DNA from: Notospermus geniculatus
Taxonomy: Eukaryota; Nemertea; Pilidiophora; Heteronemertea; Lineidae
NCBI GenBank assembly: GCA_002633025.1
Contig: NMRB01000187.1
Span: forward strand, 464,636-528,635
Reading direction: 5' to 3'
DNA: 64,000 nt
Shown here: positions 33,516-44,200 of the stretch, one piece after another
How the letters are laid out: each line of letters begins with the position of its first letter
Position numbering within the stretch: position 1 is the stretch's first letter
The notes under the pieces: model-generated
Seen by the model: only the letters and a program-made list of their open reading frames with translations
The model's database searches: none
What the model was told of the DNA's origin: nothing
Program-made: the position numbers and the translations under genes

Positions 33516-33818
33516 ATGGTCTCAGTGTTTCTAGGGCTTGGCGTGGTCTTGCAAGGGCTTGTTCTATCTAAACATCCTTTGGGTCCTTCAAATGAGATTG
33601 CCAAAGGGCAGCTAAAATGTGACTTGAAGCATTTGATTGACAATTCAAATCAATCTTTCTGGTGGCCCTACCTTTCAAAGGACTCAATATCAATGACACA
33701 GTGGTACCATTGGTGGCACACAGTTCCAAGAATGTGGCGCAACTTTTCTCAATGGTGGCATGATGACTGTTATTTTGATGTTGTAGATCAAGTTGATGAA
33801 ATGTCCATGTATTGTTAA
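33516..33818 (+). CDS. Candidate small ORF or 3'-terminal exon, Trp-rich
   Basis: A 100-codon frame starts at ATG 33516 and stops at 33816-33818. From residue about 46 it reads SFWWPYLSKDSISMTQWYHW and continues with WWH and FSQWWHDD, ending VDEMSMYC. An AATAAA at 33975-33980 follows at a plausible distance. An acceptor-like gtgtttctag lies at about 33526-33535, so it may be a last exon rather than a free ORF. I do not recognise the family, and the frame may be chance. Confidence 0.25.
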   Translation: MVSVFLGLGVVLQGLVLSKHPLGPSNEIAKGQLKCDLKHLIDNSNQSFWWPYLSKDSISMTQWYHWWHTVPRMWRNFSQWWHDDCYFDVVDQVDEMSMYC

Positions 33819-33974
33819 CTTGTACTGTCCTCTGTCATTGTATCATGTTATTTTGTTTTTGTCAGTCCGTTACAGAAATCAAGCAAGTTTGTGATTGATA
33901 AGAGTCAATGTAGGCCTATGAAATTGTACTTGTTGCGTACCATATAGCTGAATAACATGTATTAATTTGATTGT

Positions 33975-33980
33975 AATAAA
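33975..33980 (+). terminator. Possible polyadenylation signal AATAAA
   Basis: AATAAA lies about 160 bases after the stop of the candidate Trp-rich frame, on the same strand. The motif alone is weak evidence. Confidence 0.3.
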
Positions 33981-34154
33981 ACCAAGAAGATGAGAGAAGG
34001 AATCTCAGCCTTTGTTTCAACAGCGCAGTTTGTCTTTACCATAAAAAAGCATTCAGTGTTGTTGTTACAGAGGACTGGGACAAAATTCGTCACGTCAAAG
34101 TCATGAAAGCCGTGTCTGTGTGCAATACACATTGGAATGTTTACTTTTAGTCAT

Positions 34155-34358
34155 TCAAAATCCATGTGTGACCCGATCCGCCAAAAGTACCGGTAGGCGC
34201 AAGTCGCAAACGAGGAAAGGGTTAATGGCCTTTGCAACACAACAGCTGAAATGTAAGTTTCTGCGTTTCGACAAGAGTAGTGGAAACAGCAGTGAAAATA
34301 CTTGAGTAAACTGATGACCAGTGATGATCACCTGCGACTGGCAGATCGGGTCACATGT
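34155..34358. mobile_element. Palindromic MITE, TGTGACCCGATCCGCC family, copy 1
   Basis: The left end atgtgtgacccgatccgcc and the right end ggcagatcgggtcacatg are inverted repeats. A related element (tgtgacccgctctggcaaaa and ttttgccagagtgggtcaca) lies nested at 38387-38596. Confidence 0.65.
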
Positions 34359-34385
34359 ATTGTGTGAATTTCTAATTAAGGATGT

Positions 34386-34540
34386 CTTTAAAAATCTCTT
34401 AAAAATGCACATTTCGGAGGGGTTATTCGCGTGCGCTCATGCGGAACCGTAATAACATGTTATTTTTTCAGGATGTTATTACAGTTCCGCATGAGCGCAC
34501 GCGAATAACCCCCATCCAAAATGTGCATTTTTAAAGACGT
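34386..34540. mobile_element. Palindromic MITE (GGGTTATTCGCGTGCGCTCATGCGG arm), copy 1
   Basis: The arms aaaatgcacatttcgg..ggttattcgcgtgcgctcat and atgagcgcacgcgaataacc..ccaaaatgtgcattttt are almost perfect inverted repeats around a short loop (acatgttattttttcaggat). A second full copy follows at 34583-34726 and a partial copy is at 36090-36215. Confidence 0.8.
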
Positions 34541-34582
34541 TATGATGTTGAGTAGCTGCTGCACTCAGCACCATTGTATTTT

Positions 34583-34728
34583 GTGTGCACATTTCGGAGG
34601 GGGTTATTCGCGTGCACTCATGCGGAACCGTAATAACATGTTACTTTTTCAGGACGTTATTACAGTTCCGCATGAGCGCACGCGAATAACCCCCATCCAA
34701 AATGTGCATTTTTAAAGACGTTATGGTG
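34583..34728. mobile_element. Palindromic MITE, same family, copy 2
   Basis: This is nearly identical to 34400-34540, including the flank ttttaaagacgttatg(a/g)tgttgagtagctgctg + cagcaccattgtattttgtg. The shared flank shows that copies 1 and 2 arose by tandem duplication, not by two insertions. Confidence 0.8.
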
Positions 34729-34861
34729 TTGAGTAGCTGCTGCAGCACCATTGTATTTTGTGTTGTGATTGATGATTGTATATCTTCTCTTGTTGTACAT
34801 GTTTATATTCCATTCCATTCCATGTAAATAAGAAAACAACATGTTCCATGCACTTCAAAAT

Positions 34862-34867
34862 TTTATT
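34862..34867 (-). terminator. Possible SZT2 polyadenylation signal (AATAAA on minus strand)
   Basis: TTTATT on the plus strand reads AATAAA on the minus strand, about 990 bases past the SZT2 stop codon at 35857. It would give a 3' untranslated region containing two repeat insertions (34963-35104 and 35269-35403). Plausible but unproven. Confidence 0.35.
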
Positions 34868-34962
34868 CACAAATGTACAGGTAATTTATACATAACATAC
34901 ACTCTGTACACTCTACATGATTCAGGAAATATTGACATCCAACTTCATTCTAATGTAAACAG

Positions 34963-35104
34963 GGGCGGATCCAGGATTTGGGAGAAAGAGGGGCACCCTG
35001 TGCTTGGAACATTGAAATTTGCACCAAATTTGAGAATTTCACAGTCGATTTTACGGATGTGTTAGCCTAAAGGGAAGGCGAGTGCCCCACTCTGGATCCG
35101 CACC
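34963..35104. repeat. Inverted-repeat remnant with GGGGCGGATCCAGGATTT ends
   Basis: Ends aggggcggatccagga and tctggatccgcacctg pair. The same end sequence appears at 9914 and in part at 29430-29450. Confidence 0.55.
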
Positions 35105-35268
35105 TGGTAAACCAGATTACCCAGCAAGCAATCAACATGGGCTATACCACATCATCTTAAATTTACCCCCTCCCCTCCATAATAATGCTCCTCCACGTGA
35201 GAGATTTCTTGTGCTTGTTGGTGCTCAATGGGCAATTTACTATACCGGTACATTAAGTAAGTTTCCTA

Positions 35269-35403
35269 GGGTCGTATTCATAAAGCGGTTCTTTCGTTAG
35301 AACCGTCTCCTCGTCGGTTCGAAGTACATGTAGAGTGGTTGACCATACGTGGAACCGGCCTAAGACGGCTCTAATGATAGAACCGCTTTATGAATACGAC
35401 CCC
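35269..35403. mobile_element. Palindromic MITE (GGGTCGTATTCATAAAGCGG)
   Basis: Left arm gggtcgtattcataaagcgg + ttctttcgttagaaccgtc pairs with the right arm ending aaccgctttatgaatacgac + cc. It lies in the probable SZT2 3' untranslated region. Confidence 0.75.
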
Positions 35404-35856
35404 TTATGTCTTACACCCAGACCAATGAAATAAACCACTGTTGAGAAATATCTATCATTGAGTTGCCAACCCATCAAAGAAAACTCTCATGTGGAGCAGG
35501 GCCTTAATAATATGACAAAGACATTACATATATTTTGCACTGTGGTAGAATGTGTAGAAATGACTCTAGGCCTATCTTATACATGTTGTATTGCTGACCA
35601 TTTGAAATAGCACCAAACTTGCTTCTGTGCAAGTAGCTTCTTGGTTTTGATCTCTGATACACCATAAACTGAACCAGTTTAAAGAGTACAGTTTTCAAAG
35701 GCTTGCACATGAAATTGACAATTTTAGTCACAAGCCACTAAAGTAAGAAAATGTCCAATGCACGACAGTCCACATGAACCTCCATAAATAAGTGCCTTAA
35801 CACTCGAAGAAAGAGCAACATGAGGCAAATCCATGGAAATGAAGATGCTGATTGTA

Positions 35857-38226
35857 TCACACAAGTCCTGACCACATGTGGTAGCAGCAGGCGTTCACAA
35901 CATTCTCAATGTGAATCTGAGTGTGGAGGACAGCACTTGGGGCGGTGAGTGAAAGGCTCTGCTCTGGGGCCTCCTCTCGAAATACATTGCACAACTCCTG
36001 CAAAAAAGATGAATTTCATGAAACTTTCTACACTACTTATTTTCTCAAGAAGCTTGAAATGACCACCAGTGGAACTTGGCTCCCTTATGGGCAATAAAAT
36101 AATATTATGGTTCTGCAGGAGCGCACGCGAATAACCCCGTCCAAAATGTGCAATTTTTAAAGACGTTATTACAGTTCGGCATGAGCGGACATGAATATCC
36201 CTGTCCGAAACATGACTGGAGCAGCACGTCAACACACTACTGTTTAGGAATTGCAACCCACCGCTTTATTGCTGTTGGTGTCCACTGAGAGAAGGATGAG
36301 GGTGTCGAGGTAGTTTGGATTGAGTATGACCTGAAGAAAAGAGGAAGTTAAAACATTTGTCTAACGTAAGTATCGACCTTTACAGTAAGTGATGGCGAAA
36401 CTCCACATGAGAGTTTTCTCACGAAGTTGGCTTTCTGTGGACAACTCAACCATGCTAAATTGATGGGCCTGCCATTCCTTTGTGTCATAGGTCTCGGTGG
36501 AAGTCATGAAGAAGCCAACAATGGTTGAGTTGCCCATAGAAAGCCACTCGCATGAGAAAACTCCTGTGGAGCAGTACTATTGCACCTATCACCAGTCGGT
36601 CAGGTGAGGAGCATCGTTGCCCAACTTACCAGATGCTGCACAAGTCCATCAGGGCTGACAAACAATCGCTTCATCTCTGGGTACTTGCTGGTGAGGACCT
36701 TCATCAAACCTTGGTACCATGGGATACTCATGCTCAGGAACGGATTGAGGCGGGAGTCAACCTGGTCCAGAGGCACCTTCACAACCATACTCATCAACTC
36801 CTCAAACTCGGAGAAGGAGAGCTTTGTGAGATACTGCAAGATTAGAGTATAAACGACTTCTTACATCAGTGAGTGGTCAGTCAATAAAGGTCAAAGGTTA
36901 GGCTCTGTTGTATGCTTCTCAGAAATCATAGGTTTGCTATGCTGGTCACTTTGACGACAATACCGGGATTGGAACCCACATATGGCAACACCGCCAGCAT
37001 TGAGGGAAAGTGTGTACACCACTGTGCTAAAGATGTGAAGATGGGGATTTAGCACACTGGTGTGCACGCTTTCCCTCAATGCTGGCGGTTCGAATCCCGG
37101 TACTGTCGTACGCTTCTCACAAGCATCAACAAATGAATTCACAATATCTTCAACTTGGGGCTTGTCCAGCCATGTCCTGTCAGGAGAGTGACGAGTGAAA
37201 ATTTGGCTCGGATGAATTTGTTTTGGCTGCTCAAGAAAATCATGTGTCTGGCCTGGCAGTGCCGTCATTTTCCAGTCACAGTTCCTAACTGATGGGTAAC
37301 TACTCTCACATTACAAGACCAACACATGACAAGGACCACAATCATCTTGAAGCAACACGGTAAGTTCTCCAAAAGGAATCTAGACTCAAGATTTCTGCCA
37401 ATAACTACACAGAACTAGAGTTGCAAAGCTGACTTGGAGTCGATTACATTAGGCTCCAGTTCCATAGAGCTCACGTTGACACTTTTCACGCGCCATGCTT
37501 CACGTTTTCCTTTCGTTCCTCGATTCAGCGCACAATGAGACACACATTACCTGTCCTGTGACATGCTTTCTCCGAGGAACGAAAGGAAAACGTGAAGCGT
37601 GGCGCGTGAAAAGTGTCAACGTGAACTCGATGGAAATGGAGCCTTAGAGACCGCCAAAAAGAAATATCACACGTGCCATAAAGACAACTGGAGATGTAGG
37701 AAGGGTGCTCAACAGAAATTTAATTCTTGGTCAACAGAAACAAATTCAGTCGACTGAGAATTAATTTCTGTTGAATTATCTATTGACCGAGAAATAATTG
37801 CCTATTGATGGAGAATTAATTACCTATTGACGGAGAATTAATTTCCTATTGTCTTAAATAGACATCCACAAACAAGCTATCACAGACAGAATTTTTCTCA
37901 CTATGAATGAAAATAGGACTAGAGGGAATCAACTTGGTCTGGAGGGATCTTTCAAAGGAGAATTTCTTGTCATGTACAGGTCATTTTATTTTTACATTAT
38001 CACTGCTATAGGCAGTCATGGAATAGGGAACTAAACACGACTTTCAAACACTGTTTTCGCTACAGTTAAAGAGGATTCTGTAAAGGACATTTCATTACAA
38101 CATGGTTTCTTAAAGGACAAAGGAACATGTACACATGAACAAACACAGAGGAACGTGGTCCACTGCCTAACAGGAGCCTGAACTTACAAACACTTGTTTG
38201 GAAATGTTATCTTTGATGTACATAAG
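35857..38226 (-). CDS. SZT2: SZT2 C-terminal exons
   Basis: Exons: 38188-38226 (39 bases), 36630-36833, 36262-36330, 35857-35997. They encode [71 protein letters not shown] and the final [16 protein letters not shown]...[14 protein letters not shown]. If the donor at 36261 (gcg|gtgggt) is not used, the frame stops six codons later at 36244. The downstream exon has a strong acceptor (cttttttgcag) and keeps the frame, so splicing is preferred. An alternative shorter C-terminus by intron retention is possible. Confidence 0.88.
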
Positions 38227-41200
38227 CTGCAAAAATACCATCAAATTTAAGGTGATGGCGTATCACGTATTGGTATGGCTTTAGATAATTAAAGGTGATA
38301 AATTTCACGGCACGATGTGTGCTAAAAGATTGCAAGTTTACTTGTGTGTGTTGGCTCTCTATGGGCAACTCCGCCATAGTAATCATATGTGACCCGCTCT
38401 GGCAAAAAGAGTCACATGTCGCTCAGAACGAAGGTGAGCCTCAACGAACTGAGATGACACCAGGAGCGAATGGAAGAAATAGATCGTTTCACATTTCATA
38501 ACAGACAGACAATACTGAAACTGACGAGCATTCGGTCTCAACCTGCCTAGCTAAAAGTGTCATGCGTCTGCTTTTGCCAGAGTGGGTCACATATGTCACT
38601 GGTCCCAGCAGAAGTCCTATGGAAGTCAACAAGGGTGAATTGCCTATTGAGAGTCAATTCACACAAGAAAACCCTCTCGTGAAGGAGTGCCATAAGGTTC
38701 ATAAGGAACAGAGTGTCCATTTCGACAAGAGGCTGAAAATGGTGTAATGTCACAGTGTTGCACCTGAACTACATGTATGATACACCGCAGTAGAGTGACT
38801 GAGGGAGCAAAATATTGCAAGCAATCGGCTTGTCAAGTAAGAAGTCAACAGCTAGATCACACTTACCCGGTCCGTGCTATCATTTGTGTCTGATCGCTTC
38901 TTTCTCTTGTCGTCATCACATACGTCAATCAGCATCCTCTGCCACATCGTATCACGCCGACACTGCGCCATCACATTCTCCACCATCTTTTCAATCCTTG
39001 ACCTGAAAAAGTAACACCGTAGGAATCTTAATAGTGAGAACCCACATTAATTATTCGTAGCTATGGAATGGCAAACTCCAACATGTCAGGGTGGATTCGA
39101 AGTTGAGAAGTTTCGGCCAATGTCGGTCGGACACGCCACGTGACCACAGAATCAAACATGACCTCCAAAGCAACTCGGTTACCCTAGAAACTTTACCTGG
39201 CATTCTTGACCTCCTTTTCCATGAGGTTATAGAGAGGTGCCTGGTGGTTGTTACAAAGACCGAGGTAGTTGACACTCTCACCCCTCGAGCTGATGTGCCG
39301 CGTCACAGGAAGTGGGCTGTCGCCGCTGAGGGCGCCGACGAAATGGAACGGATTGTCTGCAACAAGAGTGACAAGGATATGGGTTGTTGATCTGGTTGGT
39401 GACCTCACTTGCCGAACAATAAGAAGTTTGGAACGAGAGTAGCACCCAGGAATATGTGCGATACGGCAGTCATCAATTATCTACGAACTTGATAGGGACA
39501 AGAGCGAAGTCGGTGTCCACTTGAACGTTTCACGCCAAGTGTTTTGATACAATTTTCACAGGAAAATGGATGGTTGCCACACAATCATCCTGAGTAATCC
39601 ACCGAAAATGTCCCTCTCCCTGTGAAGATCGTAACACACAACGTGCAACACTCAAGACACAGGCATTTAGGCTGTCGGAGCACCACGGATGAGGAGGTGG
39701 CCGAGACGGAAGAAGCCTAGACAATGGTGTACTGACTCTGCTGATACTTCACTCACCGGCAGGGAAGATTTTCGTCCTTGGCGACTTGTACAAGCTTAGC
39801 TTCTTCTCCAGTTGTAGTTTAGGGAAGAGCTCACGTTTACTCGTCAGGAGTATGTAATACTTGAGCGCTAACGTGTACCTCTCCGCATCACTCTTCATGC
39901 CGTGTAGGTCATGATACACCACCAAACTGACGTTGTAGTCGTCTCTCTTCTGCTTGTAGTCTTCCACGTCCTCGAAGGAACCTTCTCGGTGGGAGATCGA
40001 CACCAGGGCGTGTTCAGTTTCCTTCACAAAATAGAAGGAATCCTGTTGTTGTGGTTGTTGTGAGAGAGATAGCATTAGTACCAACACCACAACTATATGA
40101 GAGGGAGGGGGAGTTAAAACTACAATGATACCATTTTAACCGATGGAAATCATAGGTTACATACTAAGCACACTGTTATAAGGCTCGGTGAAAAGTTGAT
40201 CAAGGTACCAATGGAGATTGAGTAATATTTACAATGTCACTGACATGACTGAAATTTGTTCAACTTCATCCCTTTTCTTTAGCGAGACTTGGATCATTCT
40301 CATATCTTCGAAACCTTCGTACATATGTCAGATGTGGAGTCACTATGTACATGTAATATGTACATGCTAGGTGCAGCTATTAGGTAGGGGAATATCTACA
40401 AGGTTTACTTACAAGATCACTGTCTAGGTCTGGGATCGGTATCATCTGCAGTCTCCTCATGTTGTACTGTTTATCATGCTTCAGCATGTAGTCAAAGAGT
40501 TCAGCAGCTGGACTCTTCGTATCTTGAATCATAAGCGTATCTGGAACGAAAATTTAACTTTTTTTTGATCCAAGAAAACAATGCATGTACCACATCTTGA
40601 ACTCTACAACACGCCCCTGAATTACAAACACTGCTGTTTCAGCCCAGCTGTACATCCTGGACTTCCTGACATTACAGACCCCACACTGCAGTCTGCAAGC
40701 TTCTAACTCCCACTGATGAATGGAAGAGACCCCCACATGATAACAACTTACTCTGAAATGCATAGTTTCTAGCATAACTCGGAGGATTGGGGTAGAAGCG
40801 AATAAAATCTTCAATAAAGTTGGACAAATGGTAATCCCTGTTGAAGATCGCTTGTCTGCCACCAATGTAGGATTGCACGGTGCGGAGATGGAAGTCATGG
40901 GCAAAGGAGTGGACGTGAATCTGATCTTTACACTTGTCACATTCATCCGTGAAGAACATCGTCGTCTGTAATTAGGTTAGGTCACATAAGACACCAGTAA
41001 TCAGAATCTATCCCAAATTGGAAGTAGGCCTACAGCAAAAGTTCCCTGCCGAGGACTCTTTTGTAGGAAGGACACATCAGGATTACGGATAGGCCTATTG
41101 AACCCAAGTCCCAACCTGGTCATGTCCATTCAATATCACCTCTGTAATCTGAACATCTCTAGATCAGGGACAGCCAAGACCAGTCCGCAAGGTGTACTTG

Positions 41201-44200
41201 ATAAGTAAGTCCTACTCTATTTGTCAATCATAGACAATAATTTGGCTCATTCTGATATACATGCATACCTGGGGACCAACATTACTCGGCAGTGGCAACC
41301 TAGCAGACTCGTATGCATACAACTTGACACAGAAGTACATATCCCTGTAGCCCAGCTCAACGAGGATGATTCCACCAGGTATACGGAACGTTTTCTGTAG
41401 GGTGAACACAGCATTGCTGCGCCGGGCATAATCAACCATGTTCAAATGCTCTCGTTCTCTGTCTCTGTCTCTGGTACTTCGACGATCCCCTGATCTGTCA
41501 CCCCTGGCCGGCCGACTGGAAATAAACAGGAGCTATCTTAATGACTTCATGCTGCTGTAGAACCTCCCTGTTTGAGGTTAAACTGGTCCATGAGAGAGTA
41601 GCCAATCAACCCAACAGGAAAGCCTGGGGCCATATTCATGAAGCCTTCGCAACTTTGCGTGCACGCAAATCTATTGTAAGGCAGCAGTGAACAATAGAGC
41701 ATGTGCAGACAAACAAAAGTTGCGAAGGCTTCGTGAATATATGGCCCCTGATCTGTAATCGAACCAATAAACTTCGAGATGACATGCAGTTTTATGGGAC
41801 TTTTTTCTACAATCGCAATGTCAATGTACGTAGGCCACAAAGGAGCTACTCACACTGCTCCACATGAGAACTTTCATTTCAGTGGGTTGGCTCTCAATGG
41901 GCAAGTCAACCATAGAAAACTATGCTGTCATTGGGCGCAATATAAGTCGTAAGGAAAGAAACAGTAAATTGGCCCCTGAGAGCCAACTCGCACGAGAAAA
42001 CTCACGCGGAGCATTGCCTTTACATAGTATGTTAGTTCTGTTACCTTCTCTTCGGTGATGCAGGCCTGGTCTGCACCTGGATGAACTGGAGAGATTGCAA
42101 GTACTGTATATACTCTTGCATCATGCTGTTTCTCAGTTCTATATGCCACGCCTCCTCCGATGATCGCTCAGACAAGTCAGGAGATGGCGTCGCTTTCAGA
42201 TCTTGCACCGACTTCTTTCCCTTTATGCTTGACCCTGAACTGTGACGAGACCGCTGAAAAAGGTATAGAGAGTCATTTTCCTGATCTATCGATGGATTCT
42301 CATTGGTGATTCAGGAAATTGCTCTCAGCGGCCGTCATTTAAGCTGAGTATTGATCAACTTGGAATTATTGCCATCCAGAGAGTGTATACCAGTGGCAAC
42401 TACAGTACACACAACATTTCCTGAGGCAAAAGACATTGGTCTAACACTTACTGTTTTTCCCTGTCCATCTTGTTCCTTGCTGTCCTTCTTGCCCGAAGGT
42501 TTGGCCAGAATTTTCCTTCTCCACTCAGGGCTGAACAGGATGGGTGTGGTTACGTAGTGGATGAGACGAGAGGAGTTCTTCAGCAGGTCCATTACATCTT
42601 CCTATAAAGAGGTACGCAAACAAAAGATCAAATTCATTCTAAAGTACCTCCTAATGCTGCAGTTAGACTAAAGGTGCTGCTCCACTTGAAACTTTTCTTG
42701 AGTGAATTGGCTCTCTATGGGCAACTCAACCATAGAAATATATGCAACTCAACCATAGAAATCTATGCAACTCAACCATAGAAATCTATGCAACTCAACC
42801 ATAGAAATCTATGCAACTCAACCATAGAAATCTATGCAACTCAACCATAGAAATCTATGCAACTCAACCATAGAAATCTATGCAACTCAACCATAGAAAT
42901 CTATGCAACTCAACCATAGAAATCTATGGACGTTTGTGTCATTGGTCTCAGTGTAAGTCCTAGGGAACCATAAATGATGAACTGCCCATAGCGAGCCAAC
43001 TCTCTTGAAAACACCCCCACATGGAGGAGCAACTGAAGCTACCAGTATCATGAGCCACGCGAGCAATGAACAAAAATAGCCACGCTGTTGCGGGCATAAC
43101 CCCTCGGCCTCTGTCACCTTGAAATGTAGGTCTAATGAAAAACCCGTCTGATATGTTGTGTACCCTGAGTGGATACACCCACCATAAAAATTTCATGAAG
43201 TTTCGATGACTAGTTTAGGAGTAATTGCCAATTTTGTCATTTCACTATGTGTCCCCTGGTGGCCAAAGTAGGAATCAGATCCGGTCGATTTTCAATAGCG
43301 AGAAGCGTCATGTCATGAGGTATGAACATACAAAATGTGAGACGAAAATTCCAAAGCATTCTCAAGTTAGAGCGTTCAGGTCGTTGACCAATCAGATTTG
43401 AGCTTTTGACCTCTGTCACCTTGAAATGTAGGTGTATTCAAAAACCCGTCTGATATGTTGTGTACCCTGACTGGATACACCCACCATAAAAATTTCATGA
43501 AGTTTCGATGACTAGTTTAGGAGTAATCGCAAATTTTGTCATTTCACTATGTGCCCCCTGGTGGCCAAAGTAGGAATCAGATCCGGTCGATTTTCAATAG
43601 CGAGAAGCGTCATGTCATGAGGTATCAACATACCAAATTTGAGATGAAAATTCCGAAGCATTCTCAAGTTAGAGCGTTCACGTCGTTTTTGCGTGACGCC
43701 GACGACGCCAGACGCCGACGCCAGACGCCGACGCCAGACAGACAGACGCCAGCGTGATGACAATACCCCGAAGACCCTGATGGGCCTCGGGGTGAAAACT
43801 TACCGCAATGGGGACATGGGAGTGACCAGACCTCTGCTGCCATAATATGTAGAGTGTCTGCAGTTTCATCCTCTTGTCTGCCTCTGAAAAGGAAACTTCA
43901 GGCAATAGACTCATCCACAGACAACAGGTACCGGTAATGATGGATTTTATTCCACCATATGTGAGGCGGTCTAGGAAAACCTGCCGGATGTCACGTTTGA
44001 GGAAAGTGTTAATGGCCTTGGTGAACCCACACATTTCAATAGCTGAAATGTACACATACTACGTAACAGGTAAACAGTAGCAGATCAATGTACAGGCAAT
44101 CTAACAGCCCTTGTTGATCACTCAGCGACATCCGGCGGGCTTTCCTAGACCACCACACATATAACGAGAGGCTGGCGAGGGCTGTTCAGATATTCTTTGA

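Noticed and set aside
33129-33643. Overlapping minus-strand frames with FPIRQAYFRFI / FLFARLIFDLF repeats
   Set aside because: They are shadows of the four 97-base tandem units, shifted by exactly 97 bases from one another.
36244-36261. SZT2 stop codon at 36244-36246 as the true C-terminus
   Set aside because: A good donor (gcg|gtgggt) precedes it, and the exon at 35857-35997 has a strong acceptor, keeps frame and gives a plausible conserved-looking tail. Retained only as a possible alternative.
36950-37120. Functional tRNA genes
   Set aside because: B boxes are good, but acceptor and D-arm pairing fails and the two units are mirror images. tRNA-derived repeat is the better explanation.
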